A stretch of DNA of 52,428 nt from the NCBI GenBank assembly GCA_016292635.1, contig JAEDIC010000013.1, forward strand, positions 1 to 52,428, given 5' to 3'. The position numbers were made by a program, and so were the translations under genes. Source of the stretch: Clostridia bacterium. Lineage in GTDB: Bacteria; Bacillota; Clostridia; Christensenellales; CAG-138. This document shows positions 39,666 to 48,216 of this stretch, one piece after another. Position 1 is the stretch's first letter. Every line of letters starts with the position of its first letter. The notes under the pieces are model-generated. The model was given only the letters and a program-made list of their open reading frames with translations, had not been told where the DNA came from and ran no database searches.

Positions 39666-40676
39666 TCAGGCAACGTCGCCGGTAAGGCCATACTCGAGAA
39701 GCCACAGCTCTAATTCTGCTGCCACTCTATCACGCTCAACCTGTTTTTCATCGTCTGTCATATCAAAGTATTCGGAGCCTACTCCGCTGTCGCAGGCAAG
39801 TATCTGCTCGCCGCCTTCAAATACCAGCAGAGAGGGAGTGTACTGGAAGCCTATATCTTCCTTTACGGCATCCCATGCTTCCTGAGCGCCATCTTCGGCC
39901 CTGTTGATTGCAGTCTTGAAGGACTGAGTGTAGAAATAGTATACGGGCACATTGGCGGGGCTGGTCTCAAGGGCGGTTACAAGGCTGTTAGCAAAAGGCA
40001 TACAGTAGGGGCAGGTGTCGCGGCCCACATATACCATAAACTTTTCACCGGAATCCCGCTTTTCCTTCAACTGCTCATAAGTCACAAGCTCCCAGCCGTG
40101 ATCGTTGGTAAACAGATCGCTTTCAAATACGAAATTTACAACCTTGCTGGAAATTTTGGTGTTTTCTTCGCTGGGAACAAAATCGTATCTGGTGTTCTTC
40201 AGAGCGCCGTTTTCAAAGGCATACAGACCGCCGTAGGTAGCAACGCCCTCGGCAACCTCAGCCTCTTCAACGCCAAGAGCAGCCTTCAGCACGGCATATT
40301 CCTCTTCGGGCAGGATGCTGGCATTCACATAGTAGAAGTCGGCGGGGAATTCATAGTCCTTAAGCAAGGTTACAACGCCCTGATTCAGCGCCTCATAGTC
40401 ATAGGGCACAGCTTCGCCGCCGTCAACATAGAGATAGAAAGAACCTGCATCCTCAACCAGCTTCTGAATATCCGCAACGGTGGCGTTGGCAAGACCCATT
40501 TCATTTTCCGGCATGGTATATTCGGGCTCGGCTTCCTGTGCAACATCTTCGGTCGCTTCAACTTCAGAAGCGGCTTCCTCTGCGGGAGCGGGCTCAGCCA
40601 CGGGGGCAGGAGCGGCGCAGGCCACGGCCAACAGAGCGATCACGACAAGCATTGCTATAAACAGTCTTTTTTTCAT
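39666..40676 (-). CDS. Lipoprotein with thioredoxin-like CPYC domain
   Basis: A 336-residue exported lipoprotein. The signal peptide ends in the lipobox LLAVAC (Cys at about residue 20). It is followed by an Ala/Pro/Glu-rich spacer (~20-55). The first domain (~60-180) looks like a redox-inactive thioredoxin-like fold, and the second (~190-330) carries VYVGRDTCPYCMPF, a CxxC thiol-disulfide motif, and YTPSLLVFEGG with a cis-proline. It resembles the bacteriocin-accessory or thioredoxin-like proteins of Firmicutes. The ATG at 40676 follows GAGGAGGAC. It lies 59 bases after rpoD on the same strand, so it could be read through from that operon. Role: extracytoplasmic disulfide chemistry, substrate unknown. 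Confidence 0.82.
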   Translation of the reverse strand: MKKRLFIAMLVVIALLAVACAAPAPVAEPAPAEEAASEVEATEDVAQEAEPEYTMPENEMGLANATVADIQKLVEDAGSFYLYVDGGEAVPYDYEALNQGVVTLLKDYEFPADFYYVNASILPEEEYAVLKAALGVEEAEVAEGVATYGGLYAFENGALKNTRYDFVPSEENTKISSKVVNFVFESDLFTNDHGWELVTYEQLKEKRDSGEKFMVYVGRDTCPYCMPFANSLVTALETSPANVPVYYFYTQSFKTAINRAEDGAQEAWDAVKEDIGFQYTPSLLVFEGGEQILACDSGVGSEYFDMTDDEKQVERDRVAAELELWLLEYGLTGDVA

Positions 40677-40735
40677 TTTGTCCTCCTCTCGGTTTAACAC
40701 TTTTGGGGAATCTATATGAATTTACCGTTATTCGT

Positions 40736-41818
40736 CTATTCAAGGAAATCCTTCAGCTTTTTGCTGCGGGAAGGATGGCGGAGCTTGCGCAGGGCCTTGG
40801 CCTCTATCTGGCGGATACGCTCACGGGTAACGTTGAACTCCCGGCCCACTTCCTCAAGGGTACGGGCCTTGCCGTCGTCCAGACCAAAGCGGAGACGCAG
40901 CACCTTTTCCTCCCGGGGAGTAAGGGTATCCAATACCTCGATAAGCTGCTCCTTCAGCAGGGTGAAGGCAGCAACCTCTGCGGGGGCGGGCGCGTCGTCA
41001 TCCGGGATAAAGTCGCCCAAATGGCTGTCCTCCTCCTCGCCGATGGGGGTCTCAAGGGACACAGGCTCCTGAGCTACCTTGATTATCTCCCTTACCTTTT
41101 CTTCGCTGATGCCCATCTCACGGGCTATCTCATCGGGGCGGGGCTCACGGCCATATTCCTGCAAAAGCTGGCGGTTTACACGGATAAGCTTGTTTATGGT
41201 CTCTACCATATGCACAGGAATGCGGATAGTACGAGCCTGATCCGCTATGGCGCGGGTGATAGCCTGACGTATCCACCATGTGGCGTATGTGGAGAACTTG
41301 TATCCCTTGCGGTAGTCAAACTTTTCTACCGCCTTTATGAGACCCAGGTTGCCCTCCTGAATAAGGTCAAGGAACAGCATCCCACGGCCCACATAGCGTT
41401 TGGCTACAGATACAACAAGGCGCAGGTTTGCCTCCGCCAGCTGGCGCTTGGCCTCCTGATCCCCCTCTGCCATGCGCTTGGCGATCTCAATCTCCTCTGC
41501 GGCGCTCAGCAGGGGCACCTTGCCTATTTCCTTAAGGTACATACGAACGGGGTCATCTATGGCGACGCCCTCCGCAGCACCCAGATCGTTCTCTATGTCG
41601 GCGATATCCTCCGCCACATCTGCGGCATCCGTCTCTTCCACCACGTCGATATTGAGGGCCTCAAAGCGATCGTAAATCCTTTCGATCTGCTCGGAATCCA
41701 GCTCCAGCTCCTCCAGAGTGTCCATTACCTCCTTGTAGGTGAGCACGCCTTTGCTTTTGCCCAGCTCCACAAGATCCTCAATCTTATTCTGGCTCTTCTT
41801 TGGCTCCTTGTTCTCCAA
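40736..41818 (-). CDS. rpoD: Primary RNA polymerase sigma factor
   Basis: A 360-residue SigA. The N-terminal ~85 residues are region 1.1-like, and region 1.2 starts at DPVRMYLKEIG. Region 2 has LRLVVSVAKRYVGRGM, FLDLIQEGNLGL and KFDYRKGYKFSTYATWWIRQAI (-10 recognition). Regions 3 and 4 end with EVGREFNVTRERIRQIEAKALRKLRHP (-35 recognition helix). The gene follows dnaG by 39 bases in the conserved dgt-dnaG-rpoD order. The SigA-like promoters listed in this annotation are what it would be expected to read. Confidence 0.97.
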   Translation of the reverse strand: MENKEPKKSQNKIEDLVELGKSKGVLTYKEVMDTLEELELDSEQIERIYDRFEALNIDVVEETDAADVAEDIADIENDLGAAEGVAIDDPVRMYLKEIGKVPLLSAAEEIEIAKRMAEGDQEAKRQLAEANLRLVVSVAKRYVGRGMLFLDLIQEGNLGLIKAVEKFDYRKGYKFSTYATWWIRQAITRAIADQARTIRIPVHMVETINKLIRVNRQLLQEYGREPRPDEIAREMGISEEKVREIIKVAQEPVSLETPIGEEEDSHLGDFIPDDDAPAPAEVAAFTLLKEQLIEVLDTLTPREEKVLRLRFGLDDGKARTLEEVGREFNVTRERIRQIEAKALRKLRHPSRSKKLKDFLE

Positions 41819-41857
41819 AACCAGTTTCTCCTTTTGCTTTTTTTAGGTGTTCTCTGT

Positions 41858-43618
41858 TTATTTTAATGAAGCCCGCTTCTGTACAAGCTTCATGTATTCG
41901 TTTCTTGTGCAGACATCTCCGCTTTTCTCCATTTCGGAGGCCAGCCGGGTTATCCGCTCATCCAAAGCTGCCCTGACAATGGACTTTATACAGTCCTCCG
42001 CAACCGCCGCTGGGTCCGTCATCTGCTCTTCCATACCCAGCGCTGCGCTTACCGTCTCAGCAGCCTCAGCAGGCAGTTCTGACAGCATCAAAGGGATATT
42101 GGGCGTATTTCCCCCGGCGTTTATCACCAGCAGCTTGGCCGCAAAGCTGTCCAGCCCCTCGGATGAAAAACCTACGCCGTATTCTGCCATTTTGTCCATG
42201 GTGTAAATCAGCACATCAGGGGAGCTTATCATGCAGCTGAGCAGTGATACTTCCGCCTTGTTGGGCCCTTCTGACGCCTCTCTGGATTTCTGCTTAGTAT
42301 TCCGATTATTGCCAATGATATTCCCTTCCACACGGGGGGCAAGGCCGCATTGGCGCTGTATTGTGTCCGCCGAAAGGCCTGTCCTTCTGGAAACGGTAGG
42401 AATATACCGCTCCTGCTCCACCGGCTGCAGCTCTGACAGCAGCCCGCAGGCTTTCTTAGCATATTCCTCCCTGCCGTCCGCCGTGTTCATATCGAGGCCG
42501 TTCATAAGGCTGTCCAGCTTAAAGGCGTTTAGCGTTACGGCCTTGTCCTTCAGGGAGAGGTACTCCTCGCCGCCGTACTTTCTTGCGTAGTCATCGGGGT
42601 CCATACCGTCCGGGATAACTATCACCCGCACCTCAAGGCCCTCTTTTGAAAGTATATCAAGGCCTCTCAATGTGGCGTTCTGGCCTGCGGAATCCCCATC
42701 GTAGCTTATATATACACGGGACACAAATCGCTTTATAAGCCGTGCCTGCTGCTGGGTAAGGGCGGTGCCAAGGCTGGCTACGGCGTTCTTTACCCCCGCT
42801 TTATACAAGCTTATAACATCCATATAGCCTTCCACCATTATAAGATCCGCATTGTGCTCGCCCTTTTGCAGATTTATGGCGTAAAGGTTGTTTCGCTTGT
42901 TGAATATGGGTGTGTCGCCGGTATTGATATACTTTGGAATATCATCCCCCATGGTTCGGGCGCCAAAGCCCAGAACCCGCTTGTATGTGTTTATTATGGG
43001 AAATATTATCCTGTCACGATAAGCATCGTAGCAGCTGCCCTCCTTATTGCCCTGCACCGCAAGGCCCGCAGAGATAAGTTCCTTTTGGGAAAAGCCCTTT
43101 TTCATAAGGTGGCTGAGCAGGTTGTCCCATCCCGGAGGAGCGTAGCCAAGGCCAAACTTTGTGGCAACGGCGCCGTCTATCCCCCTCTTCGCCAGATACT
43201 GCTGGGCAATCTTTCCCTTAGGGGACATGAGCATTTCATGGTAAAACATGGCGGCGGCCTTGCAGGCGGCGTACAGCCGCTCCTTCACCGCCCGCTCCTG
43301 ACGAAGCTTCGCATCGTCCACCTCGTCCGGCAGCTCCATACCTGCCCGCTGAGCAAGGTATTTTATGGCATCGATATAGCTTAGCTTTTCCATTTCCATA
43401 ACGAACTGCACCACACTGCCGCCCGCATGGCAGCCAAAGCAGTAATACAGCTGAGTATCCGGCGTTACGGAAAAAGAAGGAGTTTTCTCGCTGTGAAAAG
43501 GACAGCAGCCCCAAAGCCGCTTTCCCTTGGGCTTAAGAAGGGTATACTCGGATGCTATGGCGGCAATGTCGCTTTTGCTCAGCAACTCGCTCATCCATGA
43601 ATCCGGAAATCTTGCCAT
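41858..43618 (-). CDS. dnaG: DNA primase
   Basis: A 586-residue primase for lagging-strand synthesis. The zinc-binding domain carries CCPFHSEKTPSF and CFGCHAGG. The catalytic core has DRIIFPI, and the TOPRIM motifs are EGYMDVISL and YDGDSAGQNA. The C-terminal helicase-interaction domain covers ~440-586. GGGGGAGGAC precedes the ATG. It lies 75 bases after dgt and 39 before rpoD, the usual macromolecular-synthesis operon of Firmicutes without rpsU. Confidence 0.96.
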   Translation of the reverse strand: MARFPDSWMSELLSKSDIAAIASEYTLLKPKGKRLWGCCPFHSEKTPSFSVTPDTQLYYCFGCHAGGSVVQFVMEMEKLSYIDAIKYLAQRAGMELPDEVDDAKLRQERAVKERLYAACKAAAMFYHEMLMSPKGKIAQQYLAKRGIDGAVATKFGLGYAPPGWDNLLSHLMKKGFSQKELISAGLAVQGNKEGSCYDAYRDRIIFPIINTYKRVLGFGARTMGDDIPKYINTGDTPIFNKRNNLYAINLQKGEHNADLIMVEGYMDVISLYKAGVKNAVASLGTALTQQQARLIKRFVSRVYISYDGDSAGQNATLRGLDILSKEGLEVRVIVIPDGMDPDDYARKYGGEEYLSLKDKAVTLNAFKLDSLMNGLDMNTADGREEYAKKACGLLSELQPVEQERYIPTVSRRTGLSADTIQRQCGLAPRVEGNIIGNNRNTKQKSREASEGPNKAEVSLLSCMISSPDVLIYTMDKMAEYGVGFSSEGLDSFAAKLLVINAGGNTPNIPLMLSELPAEAAETVSAALGMEEQMTDPAAVAEDCIKSIVRAALDERITRLASEMEKSGDVCTRNEYMKLVQKRASLK

Positions 43619-43693
43619 GTCCTCCCCCTTTCTGTTTTTTGCGCCAATTTGTCTTATTCGATAAAAATCGTGAAAATCCTTTATTTATTTTTG

Positions 43694-44716
43694 CTAAAGG
43701 CAGCTCCACTCCCGAGGCACGAACAGCCGCTCAAAGTCGGTAATGGCGTATGTGTCCGTCATACAGGCGATATAATCCGCCACTATCCGCTTTGCTCCGT
43801 CTTCCTCCAGATTCATGCGGAATTCCTCCGGCAGCAGGTCAACGTGGTTCAGATAGTATCCGAACAGCTGCTCCACAAGGTGCTTGCCCTTGTCTTCCTC
43901 CCCTTTAGCCCTCCCGTTTAGGTATACGTTTTCGAACATGAAATCCCTCAGCACATTGAACTGCTCCATGACTTCCCGGCTCATGGTTATTTGGGGTTTC
44001 ATGAAGCTGTGTTCCAGTATGTTGAGTATAAGGGTATTTATTCGCTCGCCATGGCTGCGGCCCAGAATCTCTATGCAGCTTTTGGGCAGGTCCTCTTCCG
44101 ATAGTATCCCGGCCCTTATGGCGTCATCGATGTCGTGGTTTATATAGGCAATGCGGTCCGCGTAGCTTACCACATATCCTTCCAGCGTCATAGGAGTGCC
44201 GTTCTTTTTATGATGGCGTATGCCGTCCCTTACTTCAAGGGTGAGGTTCAATCCCTTGCCGTCGTTTTCCAGCTTTTCCACCACCCGGATGCTCTGCTCG
44301 TTATGCTCAAAGCCCCCCTCATCCCGAAGAAGCTCATTCAGCACCTCCTCCCCCGCATGACCAAAGGGAGTATGTCCAAGGTCATGACCCATAGCTATAG
44401 CCTCAGTAAGATCCACATTCAGCCTGAGACCCCTTGATATGGTGCGGGCTATCTGGCTCACCTCAAGGGTATGGGTAAGCCTTGTACGGTAATGATCTCC
44501 CTTGGGAGAGAGGAATACCTGAGTTTTATGCTTTAGCCTGCGGAAGGATTTGCAGTGTATTATCCTGTCCCTGTCCCTAATATATTCCGTGCGCACAGGG
44601 CAGAGCTGCAAAGGCCGTTCTCTGCCCTGTGTATCCGCAGAGAAGGCCGCATAGGGCGACAGCAGCATGCGCTCGCTGTCCTCTATATGCTGTCTGAATG
44701 TTTTGCTGTCTATCAT
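43694..44716 (-). CDS. dgt: dGTP triphosphohydrolase-like HD protein
   Basis: A 340-residue HD-superfamily enzyme that cleaves dGTP or other dNTPs to nucleoside and triphosphate. The HD motifs are THTLEVSQIARTI, MGHDLGHTPFGHAGE, then YADRIAYINHDIDDA. GGAGG precedes the ATG. It is the first gene of dgt-dnaG-rpoD. The nucleotide preference cannot be read from sequence; many Firmicute members act on several dNTPs. Confidence 0.93.
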   Translation of the reverse strand: MIDSKTFRQHIEDSERMLLSPYAAFSADTQGRERPLQLCPVRTEYIRDRDRIIHCKSFRRLKHKTQVFLSPKGDHYRTRLTHTLEVSQIARTISRGLRLNVDLTEAIAMGHDLGHTPFGHAGEEVLNELLRDEGGFEHNEQSIRVVEKLENDGKGLNLTLEVRDGIRHHKKNGTPMTLEGYVVSYADRIAYINHDIDDAIRAGILSEEDLPKSCIEILGRSHGERINTLILNILEHSFMKPQITMSREVMEQFNVLRDFMFENVYLNGRAKGEEDKGKHLVEQLFGYYLNHVDLLPEEFRMNLEEDGAKRIVADYIACMTDTYAITDFERLFVPREWSCL

Positions 44717-44818
44717 ATAAAGGCCTCCTTACAGGGCTTTAAAAAATCCCTTTCTTGTGTCTTTCTGCGCAAAAGGGCAAATTCCTTTAAACATTTTTTA
44801 TTTTTTCCTTTATTTCAC

Positions 44819-44848
44819 AAAAAAGCCCGAATCATATTCGGACTTTTT
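44819..44848 (-). terminator. Terminator of the EamA transporter gene
   Basis: A stem formed by AAAAAG-CCGAAT and ATTCGG-CTTTTT (one mismatch) around 44820-44848. Read on the minus strand it ends in a T run, 15 bases after the transporter's stop. Confidence 0.8.
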
Positions 44849-44863
44849 ATATGATATGTTATT

Positions 44864-45766
44864 CTATTCCGCTTCCGTCTGCGCTGCGGAGGGCTTGTCA
44901 CGCTGCAATGCTATTGCCAGCACAGCGCCCAGTATCAGCACTATGCCGATAAAAGCGGCAAGGCTCAACGGCTCTTTGAAGAAGAACACGGACACCATCA
45001 CCGCTATCACAGGCTCTATGGTGGCCAGAATACTTGCCTTGCCGTTATCCAGCGTTTCCATCCCCTTATTATAAAGGTAATAGGGCAGCGCAGCACACAT
45101 TATTCCGCCTATAACAGCCGTGGGCAGTACTTCCGGGGCGCATACGGCAGTCACGGTTCTTGCAGGCCCCGCCATCAACAACGCGGATACAGATGCTACA
45201 ATAAAGGTATACAGGTTTATGGTCATGGTGCGATACTTTGGCACGGCAAAGCGGGTGAATATGGTATACAGCCCGTACACTATGCCGGAGAGCACTCCCG
45301 CGGTAAGACCCAGCACAGATACATTGCCCACGCCCTCGGTTATTCCGCTTACCAATGCGCTTCCCAGTATTGCCACAGCCATAGCACAGCCCTTTACCTT
45401 TGTTATGGGCTCCTTGAACACTATTGCCGACAGCACTACCACCCATATGGGCGCAGTATACTGCAGTATGCCCGCAACCGCCAGTGAGCAGTTCGCCGTA
45501 GCGGTAAAATAGCACCAGCAGAACAGCGTTACGCTTATGAAACCGGAGCAAAGGAATATCCAGCTGTCTTTAATTTTCAGTTTAAATGCCCCTCTGTCGG
45601 TTATAAGGGCAAAAAGAATAAAAGTTATTGCGCTTATTGTAGTACGGACGGCGGATATTTGCATAGCGGTAAAACCAAACGCCGTCATATAGCGGGCAAA
45701 TATACCGAGGCTCACACCCCAGCTTATGCCGGCTCCCAATGCATAATAAACACCCTTGTTCTTCAT
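44864..45766 (-). CDS. EamA/DMT-family transporter
   Basis: A 300-residue membrane protein with ten hydrophobic segments in two homologous halves of five, the 10-TMS drug/metabolite transporter layout. EamA-type ends appear at VAGILQYTAPIWVVVLSAIVFKE-like and LATIEPVIAVMVSVFFFKEPLS-like positions. I chose the ATG at 45766, with AGAGG about 11 bases upstream; an earlier in-frame start overlaps the rpsT terminator. It follows rpsT on the same strand but is separated by that terminator. The substrate is unknown; family members export amino acids or other metabolites. Confidence 0.88.
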   Translation of the reverse strand: MKNKGVYYALGAGISWGVSLGIFARYMTAFGFTAMQISAVRTTISAITFILFALITDRGAFKLKIKDSWIFLCSGFISVTLFCWCYFTATANCSLAVAGILQYTAPIWVVVLSAIVFKEPITKVKGCAMAVAILGSALVSGITEGVGNVSVLGLTAGVLSGIVYGLYTIFTRFAVPKYRTMTINLYTFIVASVSALLMAGPARTVTAVCAPEVLPTAVIGGIMCAALPYYLYNKGMETLDNGKASILATIEPVIAVMVSVFFFKEPLSLAAFIGIVLILGAVLAIALQRDKPSAAQTEAE

Positions 45767-45791
45767 AAGCGTAATTCCTCTCTTTCGCACG

Positions 45792-45814
45792 AAAAAAACC
45801 AACCAGCAGGTTGG
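45792..45814 (-). terminator. Terminator of rpsT
   Basis: On the minus strand CCAACC (45809-45814), loop TGCT and GGTTGG (45799-45804) are followed by seven T (45792-45798), 38 bases after the rpsT stop. Confidence 0.88.
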
Positions 45815-45852
45815 CCTTTAACGGGTCTATCAAACGGGCAATTCTTTTGGCT

Positions 45853-46113
45853 TTATTTTGCCGCCAGCTTTATTGCCAACTGAGCCTTTTTGCGATCAGC
45901 GGCGTTCTTATGGATAACGCCCTTACCGGCTGCCTTATCGACGGTACTTACAGCGTTGACATAGGCGCTATCGATAGCGGCCTTGTCATCGGAAGCCAGA
46001 GCCTTGTCGAAGCTCTTGACAGCAGTCTTAACCTGAGACGTAATCATGCGGTTGCGAAGGTTCTTCTTCTCGCTGATGCCTACGCGCTTCAAAGCGGACT
46101 TATGGTTAGCCAA
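45853..46113 (-). CDS. rpsT: 30S ribosomal protein S20
   Basis: An 86-residue basic, helical primary 16S rRNA-binding protein. It has the invariant MANHKSALKRV start, the NRMITSQVKTAVK segment and the VIHKNAADRKKAQLA end. GGGGTGA precedes the ATG. It is monocistronic with its own terminator and divergent from gpr. In many Firmicutes rpsT and gpr are divergent neighbours, so this arrangement is normal. Confidence 0.97.
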   Translation of the reverse strand: MANHKSALKRVGISEKKNLRNRMITSQVKTAVKSFDKALASDDKAAIDSAYVNAVSTVDKAAGKGVIHKNAADRKKAQLAIKLAAK

Positions 46114-46276
46114 AACAATTCACCCCCTGTGTCTTTTTTACTCGAACAGAATGCATTATATCACATGAACCTGCCCATTGCAAGCCTGTATTTTTCTGTT
46201 TCGGTGTTTTTCCGCAAAATATTGTATCCGCTTTTTTGCCATAATACAAGTATATTATTCTTTTAGGAGGCAAAAA

Positions 46277-47200
46277 ATGGCCAGCAGCATATATACAGAC
46301 CTTGCCATGGAATCCCGTGAGCTGAATCCCGATATACAAGGCGTTACAGAGCAAACGGAAGAATCCGAAAGCTACGCCGTATCCCGCATAAAAATAGAAA
46401 CAGACGAGGCGGCCAATAAGCTGGAAAAGCCCGTTGGCCTGTACGTTACGCTGGACGCACCGAACCTTGCAAACCGTCCCCTTCCCCTGTTTGAGGAGGT
46501 CAGCAAGGCATTATCCGAAGAGATAATACATATGTTCGGCGCCCTTGACGATAAGGCCACAGTTCTTGTTGTCGGCCTTGGAAACCGCTCCATCACTCCG
46601 GATTCCCTGGGCCCCCGGGTAGCGGAAAGGATATACGTTACCCGCCACATAAACGAATATATGCCGGATGCTCTGCCACGGCCCGTGCGCTCGGTATGCT
46701 CCGTTGCGCCGGGAGTATTGGGCGTTACCGGCGTGGAGACCACGGAAATAGTGCGGGGGGTTGCGGAGCATATCAAGCCGGACCTTATCATTGCCATTGA
46801 CGCTCTTGCCTCCCGCCGGGCCGCCCGCATAAGCACCACTATACAGCTGACGGATACCGGCATAAGCCCCGGCAGCGGCGTTGGCAATACCCGAAAGGGC
46901 CTTACCCGTCAGACCTTCGGCGTGCCTGTTATAGCCATAGGCGTGCCCATGGTGGTACACGCCGCCACCATATCCCAGGAGGTCATCTCGCTCATAGCGG
47001 ACAAGACGGGACTTCATGGGGACGAAGGTAAGCTCCGAGACCTGGCTGCGGAGGTGATAAGCGAAAGCCTCGGACCTCTGGTGGTTACGCCAAAGGATAT
47101 CGATGCCATCGTAGAAGATATGTCCCGGGTGCTTGCCGATGCCATAAACCTTGCCCTTTTCAGGACGGATTACCATGATGTTCGAATGCTCATAGCATAG
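46277..47200 (+). CDS. gpr: Germination protease GPR
   Basis: A 307-residue spore-specific protease that degrades the small acid-soluble proteins protecting spore DNA during germination. It has the TDLAMESRE propeptide cleavage-site region at the N-terminus and the core segments GLGNRSITPDSLGP, IAIDALASRR and SPGSGVGNTRKGL. The ATG at 46277 follows TTAGGAGG; earlier starts lack this. A CATAATA (46240-46246) resembles the -10 of forespore sigma factors, though no matching -35 is clear. It is followed 71 bases later by spoIIP, a conserved pairing and strong evidence that the organism sporulates. Confidence 0.96.
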   Translation: MASSIYTDLAMESRELNPDIQGVTEQTEESESYAVSRIKIETDEAANKLEKPVGLYVTLDAPNLANRPLPLFEEVSKALSEEIIHMFGALDDKATVLVVGLGNRSITPDSLGPRVAERIYVTRHINEYMPDALPRPVRSVCSVAPGVLGVTGVETTEIVRGVAEHIKPDLIIAIDALASRRAARISTTIQLTDTGISPGSGVGNTRKGLTRQTFGVPVIAIGVPMVVHAATISQEVISLIADKTGLHGDEGKLRDLAAEVISESLGPLVVTPKDIDAIVEDMSRVLADAINLALFRTDYHDVRMLIA

Positions 47201-47271
47201 GCCCTCCAAAAAAACCATAGCATACCCTGCCGCCCTCCCTCATAACCATGTATGGGAGGGCTTGTCACGCT

Positions 47272-48216
47272 ATGCAGAAGAAACGCCGCAAAACAAAGAG
47301 AATATCCTTGGGCCCGCTTATATTGTTTTTTGTATGTATTACTCTCTATGGGCTGCAGATGAGGGCTTATTACGGCGCCAATGGGGAACTTTCCCACCTG
47401 CTGCTTTCCATGCAGTTTCCATTTCTTCATGCCGTTCCTTTTCAAAATGAACCGCCGGAACAGGAGCCGTCCCCATCAGTTCCTCCCGGTATCAGCATAG
47501 AGCTGATCCCAAGCGCCCCGGATATAGACCTTGGGGGCAGCGAACCCAAGATACTCATATACCACACCCACGCCACAGAAGCATATTTTAAAACCGAGGA
47601 TTACACATACGAGGACAGCAGTAAATGGCGCACCCTGGAAAGCGACAAAAACATGATTGCCGTGGGAGAAAAGCTTGCGGAGCGGCTGAGAAGCTACGGC
47701 ATAGCGGTGCTGCACGACACCACCAATCACGAGCCGCCCAAGCTTGCCACGGCTTACTCACGCTCGGTGGTCACCATGGAAAAATATAAAGAAAAATACC
47801 CCTCCATAACAATGTTTATCGACGTGCACCGGGACGCCTACGGCAACAACCCAAAAGAAATTGCCGACTATGTTACCATAGACGGCAAAGAATATGCGCG
47901 AATAATGTTCGTCGTCGGCACAGGCAAAGGGGCAACGGGAACCGGCTATTCCGAAATGCCGGACTTTGAAGCAAACTATGCCCTTGCCAAGCGAATAACC
48001 GAATACGTGGCGGATATCAGTCAAGACCTCGTCCGTGAAATACGGGTAAAACCCGGACGATATAATCAGCACATATCCGATCAATGTCTGCTGGTGGAGG
48101 TGGGTCACAACGCCAACACCCTGGAACAGGCTCTGAATACCGTTGACTTTCTGGCCGAAGCCATCGCCAACTGCGGGGGACTTTGCCGCCAGGATCAGCT
48201 TTCGCTTTCCCCCTGA
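47272..48216 (+). CDS. spoIIP: Stage II sporulation protein P (engulfment hydrolase)
   Basis: A 314-residue membrane-anchored peptidoglycan amidase/endopeptidase of the SpoIIDMP engulfment machine. It has a basic start, one membrane helix (~12-30), a Pro/Glu-rich spacer and the catalytic amidase-type domain with IYHTHATEAY, DVHRDAYG and LLVEVGHNANT, which supply the zinc ligands and catalytic Glu. I use the ATG at 47272 behind GGGAGGGC. Its last 22 bases overlap the end of the convergent GH2 gene. Confidence 0.95.
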   Translation: MQKKRRKTKRISLGPLILFFVCITLYGLQMRAYYGANGELSHLLLSMQFPFLHAVPFQNEPPEQEPSPSVPPGISIELIPSAPDIDLGGSEPKILIYHTHATEAYFKTEDYTYEDSSKWRTLESDKNMIAVGEKLAERLRSYGIAVLHDTTNHEPPKLATAYSRSVVTMEKYKEKYPSITMFIDVHRDAYGNNPKEIADYVTIDGKEYARIMFVVGTGKGATGTGYSEMPDFEANYALAKRITEYVADISQDLVREIRVKPGRYNQHISDQCLLVEVGHNANTLEQALNTVDFLAEAIANCGGLCRQDQLSLSP

